64,000 nucleotides of DNA. Source: JAISFI01 sp031553775 (GTDB taxonomy: Bacteria; Bacteroidota; Bacteroidia; Bacteroidales; Azobacteroidaceae). The notes beneath the pieces are model-generated. The model was not told the origin of the DNA. It worked only from the letters and a program-made list of their open reading frames with translations, and made no database searches. Shown one piece after another: positions 17,980 to 25,766 of this stretch. Location of the stretch: contig JAVBLA010000047.1 of assembly GCA_031553775.1 (NCBI GenBank), positions 62,001 to 126,000 on the forward strand, written 5' to 3'. A program made the position numbers and the translations under genes. Numbering within the stretch: the stretch's first letter is position 1; each line of letters opens with the position of its first letter.

Positions 17980-19614
17980 ATGGCAAAAGAGATTAAATAT
18001 AACATGGATGCCCGCGACCTTCTGAAAAAAGGCGTGGATGAATTGGCTAATGCCGTTAAAGTAACACTCGGACCGAAAGGCCGCAATGTAATCATTGAAA
18101 AGAAATTCGGTGCTCCGCACATCACAAAAGACGGTGTAACAGTTGCTAAAGAAGTAGAACTGACCGATCCGTTTCAGAATATGGGCGCTCAATTGGTGAA
18201 AGAAGTGGCTTCTAAAACCAACGATGATGCGGGTGACGGAACAACTACCGCTACTGTACTGGCACAGTCTATCATTGGTGTCGGTTTGAAAAATGTTACA
18301 GCCGGAGCAAATCCGATGGATCTGAAACGGGGTATCGATAAAGCGGTTGTTGCTGTAATAAACGGTTTGAAAGAACAGGCTCAGGAAATAGGCGACGATT
18401 TCAAGAAAATTGAAAACGTAGCTAAGATTTCTGCTAACGGCGACGAATCTATCGGTAAACTGATTGCCGAAGCTATGCAGAAAGTGAAAAAAGAAGGAGT
18501 AATTACTGTGGAAGAAGCTAAAGGTACCGATACCTACGTAGATGTAGTAGAAGGTATGCAATTCGACCGTGGATATATCTCTGCTTATTTTGTAACCGAT
18601 ACCGAAAAGATGGAAGCAGACCTGGAAAATCCGCTGGTATTGATCTACGACAAGAAAATCTCTGTTTTGAAAGAAATGCTTCCGATTCTGGAGCAATCTA
18701 TTCAAACCGGTCGCCCGTTGTTGATCATTGCCGAAGATATCGATTCGGAAGCTTTGGCTACCTTGGTAGTTAACCGCTTGCGTGGTTCTTTGAAAATCTG
18801 TGCAGTGAAAGCTCCGGGATTCGGCGACCGTCGCAAAGAAATGCTGGAAGACATTGCCGTATTGACCGGCGGTGTGGTTATTTCAGAAGAAAAAGGCCTG
18901 AAACTGGAAGGTGCTACTATGGATATGTTGGGTTCAGCTGAAAAGATTACGGTAAACAAAGATAATACTGTGATTGTCAATGGTGCCGGACAAAAAGAAG
19001 CTATTACTGCCCGTATCCATCAGATCAAAACTCAGATTGAAAAAACAACTTCTGATTACGATCGTGAAAAATTACAGGAACGCCTGGCTAAATTGGCCGG
19101 TGGAGTGGCAGTCCTTTATGTAGGCGCTGCTTCCGAAGTGGAAATGAAAGAAAAGAAAGACCGTGTGGATGATGCCTTGAGCGCTACCCGTGCTGCCATC
19201 GAGGAAGGAACTGTTCCGGGTGGAGGTGTTGCTTATATCCGTGCAATTCCTGCTCTGGAAAATATGAAAGGTGAAAATGAAGATGAAACTACCGGTATTG
19301 AAATCGTTAAACGTGCGATTGAAGAACCGTTGCGTCAAATTGTTGAAAATGCCGGAAAAGAAGGTGCCGTAGTCGTTCAAAAAGTCCGCGAAGGCAAAGC
19401 CGATTTCGGTTACAATGCACATAAAGACATTTATGAAGACTTGTACGCTGCCGGTGTGATCGATCCGACGAAAGTAGCCCGTGTGGCTCTGGAAAATGCC
19501 GCATCTATTGCAGGTATGTTCCTCACTACCGAATGTGTAATCGCAGAAAAGAAAGAAGATAATCCTGCACCTGCTATGCCACCGATGGGTGGTGGAATGG
19601 GTGGAATGATGTAA
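17980..19614 (+). CDS. groEL: Chaperonin GroEL
   Basis: The 60-kDa ATP-dependent chaperonin forming the double-ring folding chamber; cytoplasmic, 544 residues. The ATP-binding segment DGVTVAKEVEL and the DAGDGTTTATVLAQ motif are present, with the usual equatorial, intermediate and apical order. The C-terminus ends in the glycine-methionine tail (MGGGMGGMM). A 14-bp stem plus T-tract terminator begins about 50 bp after the stop. Confidence 0.99.
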   Translation: MAKEIKYNMDARDLLKKGVDELANAVKVTLGPKGRNVIIEKKFGAPHITKDGVTVAKEVELTDPFQNMGAQLVKEVASKTNDDAGDGTTTATVLAQSIIGVGLKNVTAGANPMDLKRGIDKAVVAVINGLKEQAQEIGDDFKKIENVAKISANGDESIGKLIAEAMQKVKKEGVITVEEAKGTDTYVDVVEGMQFDRGYISAYFVTDTEKMEADLENPLVLIYDKKISVLKEMLPILEQSIQTGRPLLIIAEDIDSEALATLVVNRLRGSLKICAVKAPGFGDRRKEMLEDIAVLTGGVVISEEKGLKLEGATMDMLGSAEKITVNKDNTVIVNGAGQKEAITARIHQIKTQIEKTTSDYDREKLQERLAKLAGGVAVLYVGAASEVEMKEKKDRVDDALSATRAAIEEGTVPGGGVAYIRAIPALENMKGENEDETTGIEIVKRAIEEPLRQIVENAGKEGAVVVQKVREGKADFGYNAHKDIYEDLYAAGVIDPTKVARVALENAASIAGMFLTTECVIAEKKEDNPAPAMPPMGGGMGGMM

Positions 19615-19619
19615 ATAAC

Positions 19620-19765
19620 TAAAAGTTAAAAACTAAAAACTAAAAACTAAAAATTGAGAGTTAAGAGTTAAGAGTTGGTTTTGCTGACTACGAAACTCTT
19701 AACTCTTTTTATATCAGTTTCACTACTGAATTTTTAATTCTTAACTCTTAACTCTTAATTAATTA
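19620..19765. repeat. Heptad-repeat cluster between groEL and the Lrp-type gene
   Basis: Units of AAAACTA (19628-19652) and GAGTTAA (19656-19676) face complementary AACTCTT and TTAATTC units at 19694-19707 and 19731-19760. Arms from this cluster build the groEL terminator. The right-hand units run up to the stop codon of the convergent Lrp-type gene. Confidence 0.65.
19663..19710 (+). terminator. Intrinsic terminator of groESL built from heptad repeats
   Basis: A 14-bp perfect stem (19663-19676 pairs with 19694-19707) with a 17-nt loop is followed by a run of T (19706-19710). Both arms are GAGTTAA-type heptamers, so a dispersed repeat appears to serve as the terminator. Confidence 0.75.
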
Positions 19766-20223
19766 AGCTCTATCGGCAACTGCCTCCTAAACGCTTCCCT
19801 GAAAGAAATCAATGATTCTGTTCTTGCCAATCCTAACGGTTGTAATTTGCTATGGATGATTTCCAGCAGGTGTTGGTTGTTTCTGGCGTATAGTTTGATG
19901 AATAGATCGTATTGTCCGGTTGTATAATGGCATTCTACTACTTCAGGAATGCCTTTCAGAGCATCCACTACTTTCGGAAAATCTGCCGGATCTTTCAGGA
20001 ATAAACCCATATAGGAGCAGGTTTCATAACCGATTTTTGCCTGGTCCAGAATATATTCCGAACCTTTGATCACTCCTAAGTTGATTAGCTTTTGCACTCT
20101 TTGATGAATGGCTGCACCGGATACGTTACATGCCCGGGCTACTTCCAGGAAAGGGATGCGGGCATTCCCCGCAATCATATTCAGGATTTTTTCGTCTAAT
20201 TCGTCTAATTGATGATGTCCCAT
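19759..20223 (-). CDS. Lrp/AsnC-family transcriptional regulator
   Basis: A 154-residue regulator of the leucine-responsive family; binds DNA as an oligomer and is tuned by small molecules, often amino acids. The N-terminal helix-turn-helix is LDEKILNMIAGNARIPFLEVARACNVSGAAIHQRVQKLINLGVI (residues about 7-50). The C-terminal RAM domain carries VVECHYTTGQYDLFIKLYA. It is a single-gene unit, divergent from the toxin-antitoxin pair and convergent with groEL. The effector is unknown. Confidence 0.93.
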   Translation of the reverse strand: MGHHQLDELDEKILNMIAGNARIPFLEVARACNVSGAAIHQRVQKLINLGVIKGSEYILDQAKIGYETCSYMGLFLKDPADFPKVVDALKGIPEVVECHYTTGQYDLFIKLYARNNQHLLEIIHSKLQPLGLARTESLISFREAFRRQLPIELN

Positions 20224-20248
20224 AATTGATAAAATTCTTTACAGAGAA

Positions 20249-20278
20249 CAAAAATACAAACTCTTGGTTGAAAAACAA
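20249..20278 (-). promoter_or_regulatory. Promoter of the Lrp-type gene
   Basis: On the minus strand: TTG (20276-20278), 19 bp, TATTTTTG (20249-20256). Both halves and the spacing match the Bacteroidales consensus. The -7 box ends 25 bp before the ATG. Confidence 0.65.
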
Positions 20279-20288
20279 TGTAAGGGAC

Positions 20289-20318
20289 TTGTTTTATGTT
20301 TTTGATTGTTTATCTTTG
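20289..20318 (+). promoter_or_regulatory. Promoter of the toxin-antitoxin pair
   Basis: TTG (20289-20291), 19 bp, TATCTTTG (20311-20318): a full match to the Bacteroidales consensus, 26 bp before the antitoxin ATG. It is back to back with the Lrp promoter. Confidence 0.65.
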
Positions 20319-20344
20319 TGGCATGTTTGTTATAAATTACAACT

Positions 20345-20512
20345 ATGAAAAAGACTGTGATACCCAAATCCAGAGGAGTTTCCATCCCTTTCAATTTTAC
20401 TGTTGAAGAATTTCAGGAGGAAATAAAAAAAGCTGAGAATGGACGGTTCTATCCTGTAGAGCAACTCGGAAAGAAAATGAAAGAATGGATGGAACAACAA
20501 AAAAAGCAGTAG
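20345..20512 (+). CDS. Small antitoxin-like protein of a RelE/ParE module
   Basis: A 55-residue protein (starts MKKTVIPKSRGVSIPF, ends EWMEQQKKQ), charged, with an N-terminal basic strand-like segment and an amphipathic helix. It is followed by a RelE/ParE-like gene that overlaps its last 28 bases, the usual antitoxin-first arrangement with coupled translation. I recognise no named antitoxin family; the call rests on size, charge, promoter and context. Confidence 0.65.
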   Translation: MKKTVIPKSRGVSIPFNFTVEEFQEEIKKAENGRFYPVEQLGKKMKEWMEQQKKQ

Positions 20513-20820
20513 TCTATTCCGATTTTATAGAAACAGACCTACAAGAAATTTTTAACTATGGAAAAGAAACATTTGGAATTCTTCAGGCAGAGTTATATTT
20601 ACTTAAATTGATCGGAGAAATAGATCTTTTGGAATGCCGATATTTACAACATCCATGCTGTCGTTACCTTGTTACAAAATCCAAAATGTATAGAAATATT
20701 ATTGTCGGTTCTCACATTGTCATATATAGAATCAGTGAAAAAATAGAAATTTTGAGGATTTTGCATTCATTTTCGGCAAATAATAGACTTCGAAAAACAA
20801 GACAAATTCGCGCCAAATGA
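20485..20820 (+). CDS. RelE/ParE-family toxin-like protein
   Basis: A 111-residue protein with the layout of the RelE/ParE superfamily: an N-terminal strand VVYSDFIETDLQEIFNY, a helix pair, then KSKMYRNIIVGSHIVIYRISEKIEILRILHSF, the typical central and C-terminal strands with an IYRI segment. Members either cleave ribosome-bound mRNA (RelE) or poison gyrase (ParE); which applies here is not decidable. It overlaps the antitoxin-like gene by 28 bp. The initiator ATG at 20485 lacks a distinct ribosome site, in keeping with translational coupling. Confidence 0.75.
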   Translation: MDGTTKKAVVYSDFIETDLQEIFNYGKETFGILQAELYLLKLIGEIDLLECRYLQHPCCRYLVTKSKMYRNIIVGSHIVIYRISEKIEILRILHSFSANNRLRKTRQIRAK

Positions 20821-20857
20821 ATTTACAGATTTTATGCTATATTTTCCATAAATGATG

Positions 20858-20865
20858 TATATTTG
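20858..20865 (+). promoter_or_regulatory. -7 element abutting the radical-SAM gene start
   Basis: TATATTTG is an exact TAnnTTTG and ends six bases before the ATG at 20872. If used, transcription starts at or next to the start codon, giving a leaderless or nearly leaderless message. Confidence 0.45.
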
Positions 20866-20871
20866 TAGCAT

Positions 20872-22134
20872 ATGAATCCCCAAATTTTCGATAAACTGAA
20901 AACCCTTGCGGAAGCTGCCAAGTACGATGTTTCGTGCGCTTCCAGTGGGACTACGAGGAAGAATCCGGGCAAGACCCTGGGTTCTGCATCGGGTTGGGGG
21001 ATTTGCCATAGTTTTACGGAAGACGGACGCTGTGTGTCATTACTTAAAATCATGCTGACCAATCATTGTATCTACGATTGTGCGTATTGTGTGAACCGGC
21101 GGACGAACGATGTACCACGTGCTACTTTTTCTGTTTCCGAATTAGTAGAACTAACGATCGAATTTTACCGGCGGAATTATATCGAAGGATTGTTTCTGAG
21201 TTCAGGGGTGGTACGCAATCCGGATTATACCATGGAACGCATAGTCAGGGTTGCCAAAGACCTTCGCTTAGTACATAAGTATAACGGCTATATTCACCTG
21301 AAGAGCATTCCCGGAGCCAGCCGGGAGTTAGTGGCAGAAGCCGGTTTGTATGCCGATCGTTTGAGCGTTAATATAGAGATTCCGGCTGAAGAAAGCCTGA
21401 AAATACTGGCTCCTGAAAAGGATTTTCAAAGTGTTTTTAAGCCGATGCATTATATCCAGCAGGGTTTTCTGGAAAGTAAGGAAGACCGGAAGAAATTCCG
21501 TCATGCACCCCGTTTCGCACCCGCCGGGCAAAGTACACAGATGGTCATCGGGGCCACACCGGAAACCGATAACCAGATACTGAAGCTGGCATCGGCCATG
21601 TATCAACGGCCGGCCATGAAGCGGGTGTATTATTCGGGCTATATTCCCGTGAATAATCAGGACACCCGGTTACCTGCGATAACCACTCCTCCTTTGGTGC
21701 GGGAGAACCGGTTGTATCAGGCCGACTGGCTGATGCGTTTTTACCAATTCAAGGTGGATGAGATTGTCGATGATGCTAATCCTCATCTGGATCTGGATAT
21801 AGACCCGAAATTAGCTTATGCATTGCGCCATCCGGAGCTTTTTCCTGTCAATGTAAATACTGCCGATTATGAGCTGATCCTGAGAATTCCAGGAGTAGGA
21901 GTGAAGTCGGCCAAATTGATCGTGACTTCGCGCCGTTACGGGCGGTTGACCTCCGAACATCTGAAAAAAATGGGGGTGGTAATGAAAAGGGCTCAATATT
22001 TTATTACCTGTAATGAACTTGCAACCTTTACCGTTCATGAAGCAAAACCGGAGTACCTCCGGAAGATCCTGACGGAGAAGACATCCCGGAAGAAAGAAGA
22101 TCAGCTGCAATTGAAGATAGATTTCAACGAATAA
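20872..22134 (+). CDS. Radical-SAM putative DNA modification/repair protein
   Basis: A 420-residue radical-SAM enzyme of the family annotated as putative DNA modification/repair protein linked to uracil-DNA glycosylase. The [4Fe-4S] motif CxxxCxxC appears as CIYDCAYC near residues 66-73, preceded by the family segment GICHSFTEDGRCVSLLKI. A C-terminal helix-hairpin-helix (NVNTADYELILRIPGVG) suggests DNA binding. It lies 16 bp upstream of its usual partner, a DUF4130-type protein. No uracil-DNA glycosylase gene is adjacent and the DUF4130 partner is too short to contain one. The reaction is not known. Confidence 0.88.
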   Translation: MNPQIFDKLKTLAEAAKYDVSCASSGTTRKNPGKTLGSASGWGICHSFTEDGRCVSLLKIMLTNHCIYDCAYCVNRRTNDVPRATFSVSELVELTIEFYRRNYIEGLFLSSGVVRNPDYTMERIVRVAKDLRLVHKYNGYIHLKSIPGASRELVAEAGLYADRLSVNIEIPAEESLKILAPEKDFQSVFKPMHYIQQGFLESKEDRKKFRHAPRFAPAGQSTQMVIGATPETDNQILKLASAMYQRPAMKRVYYSGYIPVNNQDTRLPAITTPPLVRENRLYQADWLMRFYQFKVDEIVDDANPHLDLDIDPKLAYALRHPELFPVNVNTADYELILRIPGVGVKSAKLIVTSRRYGRLTSEHLKKMGVVMKRAQYFITCNELATFTVHEAKPEYLRKILTEKTSRKKEDQLQLKIDFNE

Positions 22135-22150
22135 ACCTGATATCATTACA

Positions 22151-22915
22151 ATGTTATATTATTTTTATGATAAAACATTCGAAGGATTATTGACCGCTGT
22201 TTTCGATACCTTCAACCGGAAACAATCCCCGGAAAAACTTGTGAGTGCCGGGGTTGCCATTCCTCTTTTCACGGAAACCTATACTGTGATACCGGACCCG
22301 GATAAAGCAGATCGGGTACTGTCCGGTCTCCGTAAAAAAATATCTCCCTCTGCCATACACATGCTCTTGACTTCTTTTCTGTATGAAACAGATGAGGCTT
22401 CCACCCATATATTTCGCTATATCATCAAATCTTTTACTTCTGCTCAAAGCATCGAATTGAATTTTGCCGATCCGGATGTTCTGGAACTTTCCAAAATGTA
22501 CCGGAAAGTGCAACGGGAAGAGGAGAAAGTGCGTCAATTTGTCCGTTTTCAGAAAACGGCCGACGGGATGTTTTTTGCATGTTTTGAACCAGAGTACGAT
22601 GTTCTGCCTTTGAGCGTTGAGTTTTTTGAAGATCGTTTTGCCGATCAACAATGGATCTTGTATGATATGAAACGGAAGTATGGTTTGTATTATAACCTTG
22701 AAAAAACAGAAATTGTCCATTTTGAGAATCCTCCGGTGACTCCGGAAACAGGACAATTATCTCCGGAACAGATGGATGCTTCGGAAAAAGACTTTCAGCA
22801 ACTCTGGAAGCAATATTACCAATCGGCGGCTATCAAAGAACGGATCAACCCGAAATTACAGCGGCAACATATGCCCAGGAGGTTCTGGAAATATTTAACG
22901 GAAAAGCAGGATTGA
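22151..22915 (+). CDS. DUF4130-type DNA metabolism protein, partner of the radical-SAM enzyme
   Basis: A 254-residue protein of the family found next to, and probably working with, the DNA-related radical-SAM enzyme. Recognisable features are the start LYYFYDKTFEGLLTAVFD, the middle DPDVLELSKMYRKVQREEEKVRQFVRFQKTADGMFFACFEPEYDVLPL, and the end PKLQRQHMPRRFWKYLTEK. In some lineages this protein is fused to a uracil-DNA glycosylase domain; here it ends after the DUF, so the stand-alone form is seen. It is coupled to the upstream gene. Function is not established. Confidence 0.85.
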   Translation: MLYYFYDKTFEGLLTAVFDTFNRKQSPEKLVSAGVAIPLFTETYTVIPDPDKADRVLSGLRKKISPSAIHMLLTSFLYETDEASTHIFRYIIKSFTSAQSIELNFADPDVLELSKMYRKVQREEEKVRQFVRFQKTADGMFFACFEPEYDVLPLSVEFFEDRFADQQWILYDMKRKYGLYYNLEKTEIVHFENPPVTPETGQLSPEQMDASEKDFQQLWKQYYQSAAIKERINPKLQRQHMPRRFWKYLTEKQD

Positions 22916-22989
22916 TTTTATATGCGAATGGAGATATTTCAAAAAATCAACCAGAGAAAAAATGACAAAAAATGATTCATGAAAAATTT

Positions 22990-24651
22990 TTAAACAGTTT
23001 CTGAATATTTTCCCAGATTTTTGTATTTTTTATAGTTTTCCTGATAAACCAGGTTGTTTTTTGCATTGGGTTGATATTCTGCAATGAAACCCTGTCCCAT
23101 ATATTGCTGGGCCTCTGCGATATTTTTGTGCGTACCTGCAACTACTGCTGCAAACATGGCTGCTCCCAATGCGCAGGCCTGTTCGGATCGCGCTACTTTG
23201 ATCGGCATTCCTAATACATCGGCCAGCGTTTGCATAACAAAAGGTGATTTCAATGAAATACCTCCAATTCCGATGACTTCTTTGATTTCAATGTTATTTT
23301 CAATAAAGCGCTCGATGATTGCTTTAGACCCGAATGCTGTGGCTTCTACCAGGGCGCGGAAAATGAGCGGAGCGTTAGTACCTAAAGTAAGACCGGTTAT
23401 AGTAGCTTTCAGTAATTGATTGGCATCCGGTGTTCTTCTTCCGTTTAGCCAGTCGGTTGCAATAACCGTACTTTCGTCAATCGGAATTTTTTCAGCTTCT
23501 TTGGAGAGAAAAGGAATGATTTGGCTGGATATTTCTTCAATGAGTTTTTCTTTGATGCTTTCGTCTATTAATTGACTTTTGTCTAATATGTTTTTTAATG
23601 GCCATTCGAGTATTTGTTTAAACCAGGCATACACATCACCAAAAGCCGATTGGCCTGCTTCCAATCCGATAAATCCCGGTAGCACAGAGCCATCTACCTG
23701 GCCGCAGATACCCGGAATTAATTTGTTTTCCATCTTTTCGTAAGGAACTACCATGATGTCGCAGGTAGAAGTTCCGATGACCCGGACAAAAGAACCTGGT
23801 TTGATAGCGGCTCCTACAGCTCCCACATGACAATCGATGGCTCCAATTCCTACAGCGACACCGGCTGATAATCCTAACTTTTTTGCCCATTCAGTTGTAA
23901 GATTCCCCACTTTTTTATCGTTTGGATATGTTTCCGTATACAAGTGAGAACGGAAATCTTTCAGGAGCGGCGACAGTTCTTCCAGGAACTCTTTGGATGG
24001 TAATCCATTCCATGAAGGATGCCACATCGCTTTGTGACCTGCAACGCATCGACTTCTGATCATTGTTTCCGGTGTTGTTTGTCCGGTAAGTAAGGCCGGG
24101 ATCCAGTCGCAGTGTTCAACAAAAGAACAGGCTACTTTCCGGATTTCTTTATCCATTCGTAGTGTGTGCAGCACTTTTGCCCATACCCATTCGGAAGAAT
24201 AGATACCCCCTTCGTAACTTGTATAATCCGTACACCATTGTCTGGAGAGTTTATTGATCTCGGCTGCTTCCTGAACTGCCGTATGATCTTTCCAGAGAAT
24301 GAACATGGCATTGGGATTATCCCGGAATTCCGGCAGCAGAGCCAACGGAGTTCCGGTAGAATCGATGAGGGCAGGGGTAGAGGCTGTCATATCAAACCCC
24401 AATCCCACTACACTTTCTGCCGTTCCGGCCGGGCACAACGACAGAGCTTCTTTGATAGCCTGCTCCAATGTTTCCAGATAATCCAACGGATGTTGCCTGT
24501 ACTGGTTTTCCTGCGGATTACAGTATAAACCTTTTTTCCACCGGGGATAATATTGAACTGAAGTGGCAATCTCTTTGCCATCATTGACCCGAACTACGAG
24601 GGCGCGGCATGAATCTGTTCCGTAATCTATGCCGATTACATGTTTTTCCAT
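22990..24651 (-). CDS. araB: L-ribulokinase (FGGY family)
   Basis: Phosphorylates L-ribulose to L-ribulose 5-phosphate in arabinose catabolism; cytoplasmic, 553 residues (E. coli AraB 566). Alignment from memory is strong along the whole length: IGIDYGTDSCRALVV, LWKDHTA, GGIYSSEWVWAK, CVAGHKAMWH, DCHVGAVGA, GTSTCDIMV, GFIGLEAGQSAFGD and DWLNGRRTPDANQ. A fuculokinase reading, tempting because fucI is nearby, is less good. No araA or araD is within the window. Downstream of the leftward glycan locus but separated from it by a 28-bp heptad hairpin, so it is probably its own unit. The NUDIX AraR-like regulator 5.6 kb away is a candidate controller. Confidence 0.92.
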   Translation of the reverse strand: MEKHVIGIDYGTDSCRALVVRVNDGKEIATSVQYYPRWKKGLYCNPQENQYRQHPLDYLETLEQAIKEALSLCPAGTAESVVGLGFDMTASTPALIDSTGTPLALLPEFRDNPNAMFILWKDHTAVQEAAEINKLSRQWCTDYTSYEGGIYSSEWVWAKVLHTLRMDKEIRKVACSFVEHCDWIPALLTGQTTPETMIRSRCVAGHKAMWHPSWNGLPSKEFLEELSPLLKDFRSHLYTETYPNDKKVGNLTTEWAKKLGLSAGVAVGIGAIDCHVGAVGAAIKPGSFVRVIGTSTCDIMVVPYEKMENKLIPGICGQVDGSVLPGFIGLEAGQSAFGDVYAWFKQILEWPLKNILDKSQLIDESIKEKLIEEISSQIIPFLSKEAEKIPIDESTVIATDWLNGRRTPDANQLLKATITGLTLGTNAPLIFRALVEATAFGSKAIIERFIENNIEIKEVIGIGGISLKSPFVMQTLADVLGMPIKVARSEQACALGAAMFAAVVAGTHKNIAEAQQYMGQGFIAEYQPNAKNNLVYQENYKKYKNLGKYSETV

Positions 24652-24661
24652 AGAAACAATT

Positions 24662-24786
24662 AAAAAATTAAGAGTTAAGAATTAAGAATGAAGAATGAAG
24701 AATGAAATACACGGCTACAGAGAATACGGTAAAATGTAATTGGCCCCTACAGTCTTTTCATTCTTCATTCTTCATTCTTAATTTAT
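24662..24786. repeat. Heptad-repeat hairpin between the DUF1735 gene and araB
   Basis: GAATTAA and GAATGAA units at 24662-24707 face complementary units at 24756-24785. Positions 24680-24707 and 24756-24783 pair perfectly over 28 bp around a 48-nt loop. Both neighbours are on the minus strand, so the hairpin can act as the terminator of the leftward glycan operon or as an attenuator before araB. Confidence 0.75.
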
Positions 24787-25728
24787 TTACCACAAATCCA
24801 GTTTCAGTCCGTCATTCCTGAAATAAAGCGTATCTTTCATTACATATTTATACCCGTCGGCAGAGTATTCGTAATTCAGGATAAACGTTTTTTGATCAGG
24901 TTTAAAAACTGAATTACCCAGATCCGTGATATTTTTGATCAGTGAACCTGCATTGTCTGCAATAGATACTTTATTGTCTGATGCAATGGACAAGTTCAGG
25001 GCATACGTTTTACCGGTGACAGTGGTGTTTTCTCCCACGCCGTCCGATTTCAGTGTATTGGCGTTGAGAGTAGACATATTCCATACAACATTCTGGATAT
25101 ATTCTTCTTCCTGTTTTTCAGTTACATATCTGAAAATATCGACTAAAGTACCATTGGAATCATACTTAATTCTTTGTCCCCGGTGATAATAGATGCCATG
25201 ATACTGGCTGATGTACTTGATAACAATTACCGTATAATCTTTCCGGTCTTTCCAGGCAGCTTCTTCACTGCCTACCAGGACAGAATCAAGCGAAGTGCCC
25301 GTAATAAGCAGGGGAAGAGCATATGTGTTGGATATTGCCAGAGGGTCTTGCAGGAACTTATCCGCATTCAGTGTCAATTTTGTTTTTCCCAGAAAATCAC
25401 CTTTGGGAATGGTTAGTGTTCCCGGACTGCTCAAAGTATAATAATCTTCGGGTAGTAAAGTGAATTTTTTTGTTCCGACAATATTGGCATCGGTCAGTAG
25501 CTCCGGAGCTATCCGGTAAGAGACTGTTTCTACCGCATTATTTTCCCTGCGACCTCCCATTACGGCTCCGATCTCAATTTGCAGATTGTTTGAGAATACA
25601 GTTCTTATTGGATTCTGATAGGCAAAATATACAGTGGTATAGTCAAAGTCATTGACAAAATCCTCATACTTCTCACAGGATACCAGAAAGAATGAGAAGA
25701 GGCAGACGATTAGCAATTTTGTTTTCAT
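24787..25728 (-). CDS. DUF1735-domain (BT_3987 N-terminal-like) surface lipoprotein
   Basis: A 313-residue lipoprotein (lipobox FLVSC near residue 18) encoded after a SusC/SusD pair, where SusE/SusF-type surface glycan-binding proteins usually sit. The first part (DYTTVYFAYQNPIRTVFSN to about residue 150) resembles DUF1735 found in such proteins, and the segment LLPEDYYTLSSPGTLTIPKGD is typical. The second half is a beta-rich domain of unknown type. It probably helps bind the glycan at the cell surface. Two in-frame ATGs (25734, 25728) exist; 25728 places the positively charged n-region at the start. It is 32 bp after susD. Confidence 0.8.
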   Translation of the reverse strand: MKTKLLIVCLFSFFLVSCEKYEDFVNDFDYTTVYFAYQNPIRTVFSNNLQIEIGAVMGGRRENNAVETVSYRIAPELLTDANIVGTKKFTLLPEDYYTLSSPGTLTIPKGDFLGKTKLTLNADKFLQDPLAISNTYALPLLITGTSLDSVLVGSEEAAWKDRKDYTVIVIKYISQYHGIYYHRGQRIKYDSNGTLVDIFRYVTEKQEEEYIQNVVWNMSTLNANTLKSDGVGENTTVTGKTYALNLSIASDNKVSIADNAGSLIKNITDLGNSVFKPDQKTFILNYEYSADGYKYVMKDTLYFRNDGLKLDLW

Positions 25729-25766
25729 ATTCATTTAATTAAATCAATTAATAATATGCCGGATGC

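Noticed and set aside
17956..18705. 249-residue minus-strand open frame inside groEL
   Set aside because: Composition (many Phe, Cys, His) and location mark it as a codon-bias shadow.
22990..24651. Fuculokinase (fucK) to complete the fucose route
   Set aside because: Conserved segments follow ribulokinase (AraB) along the full length.
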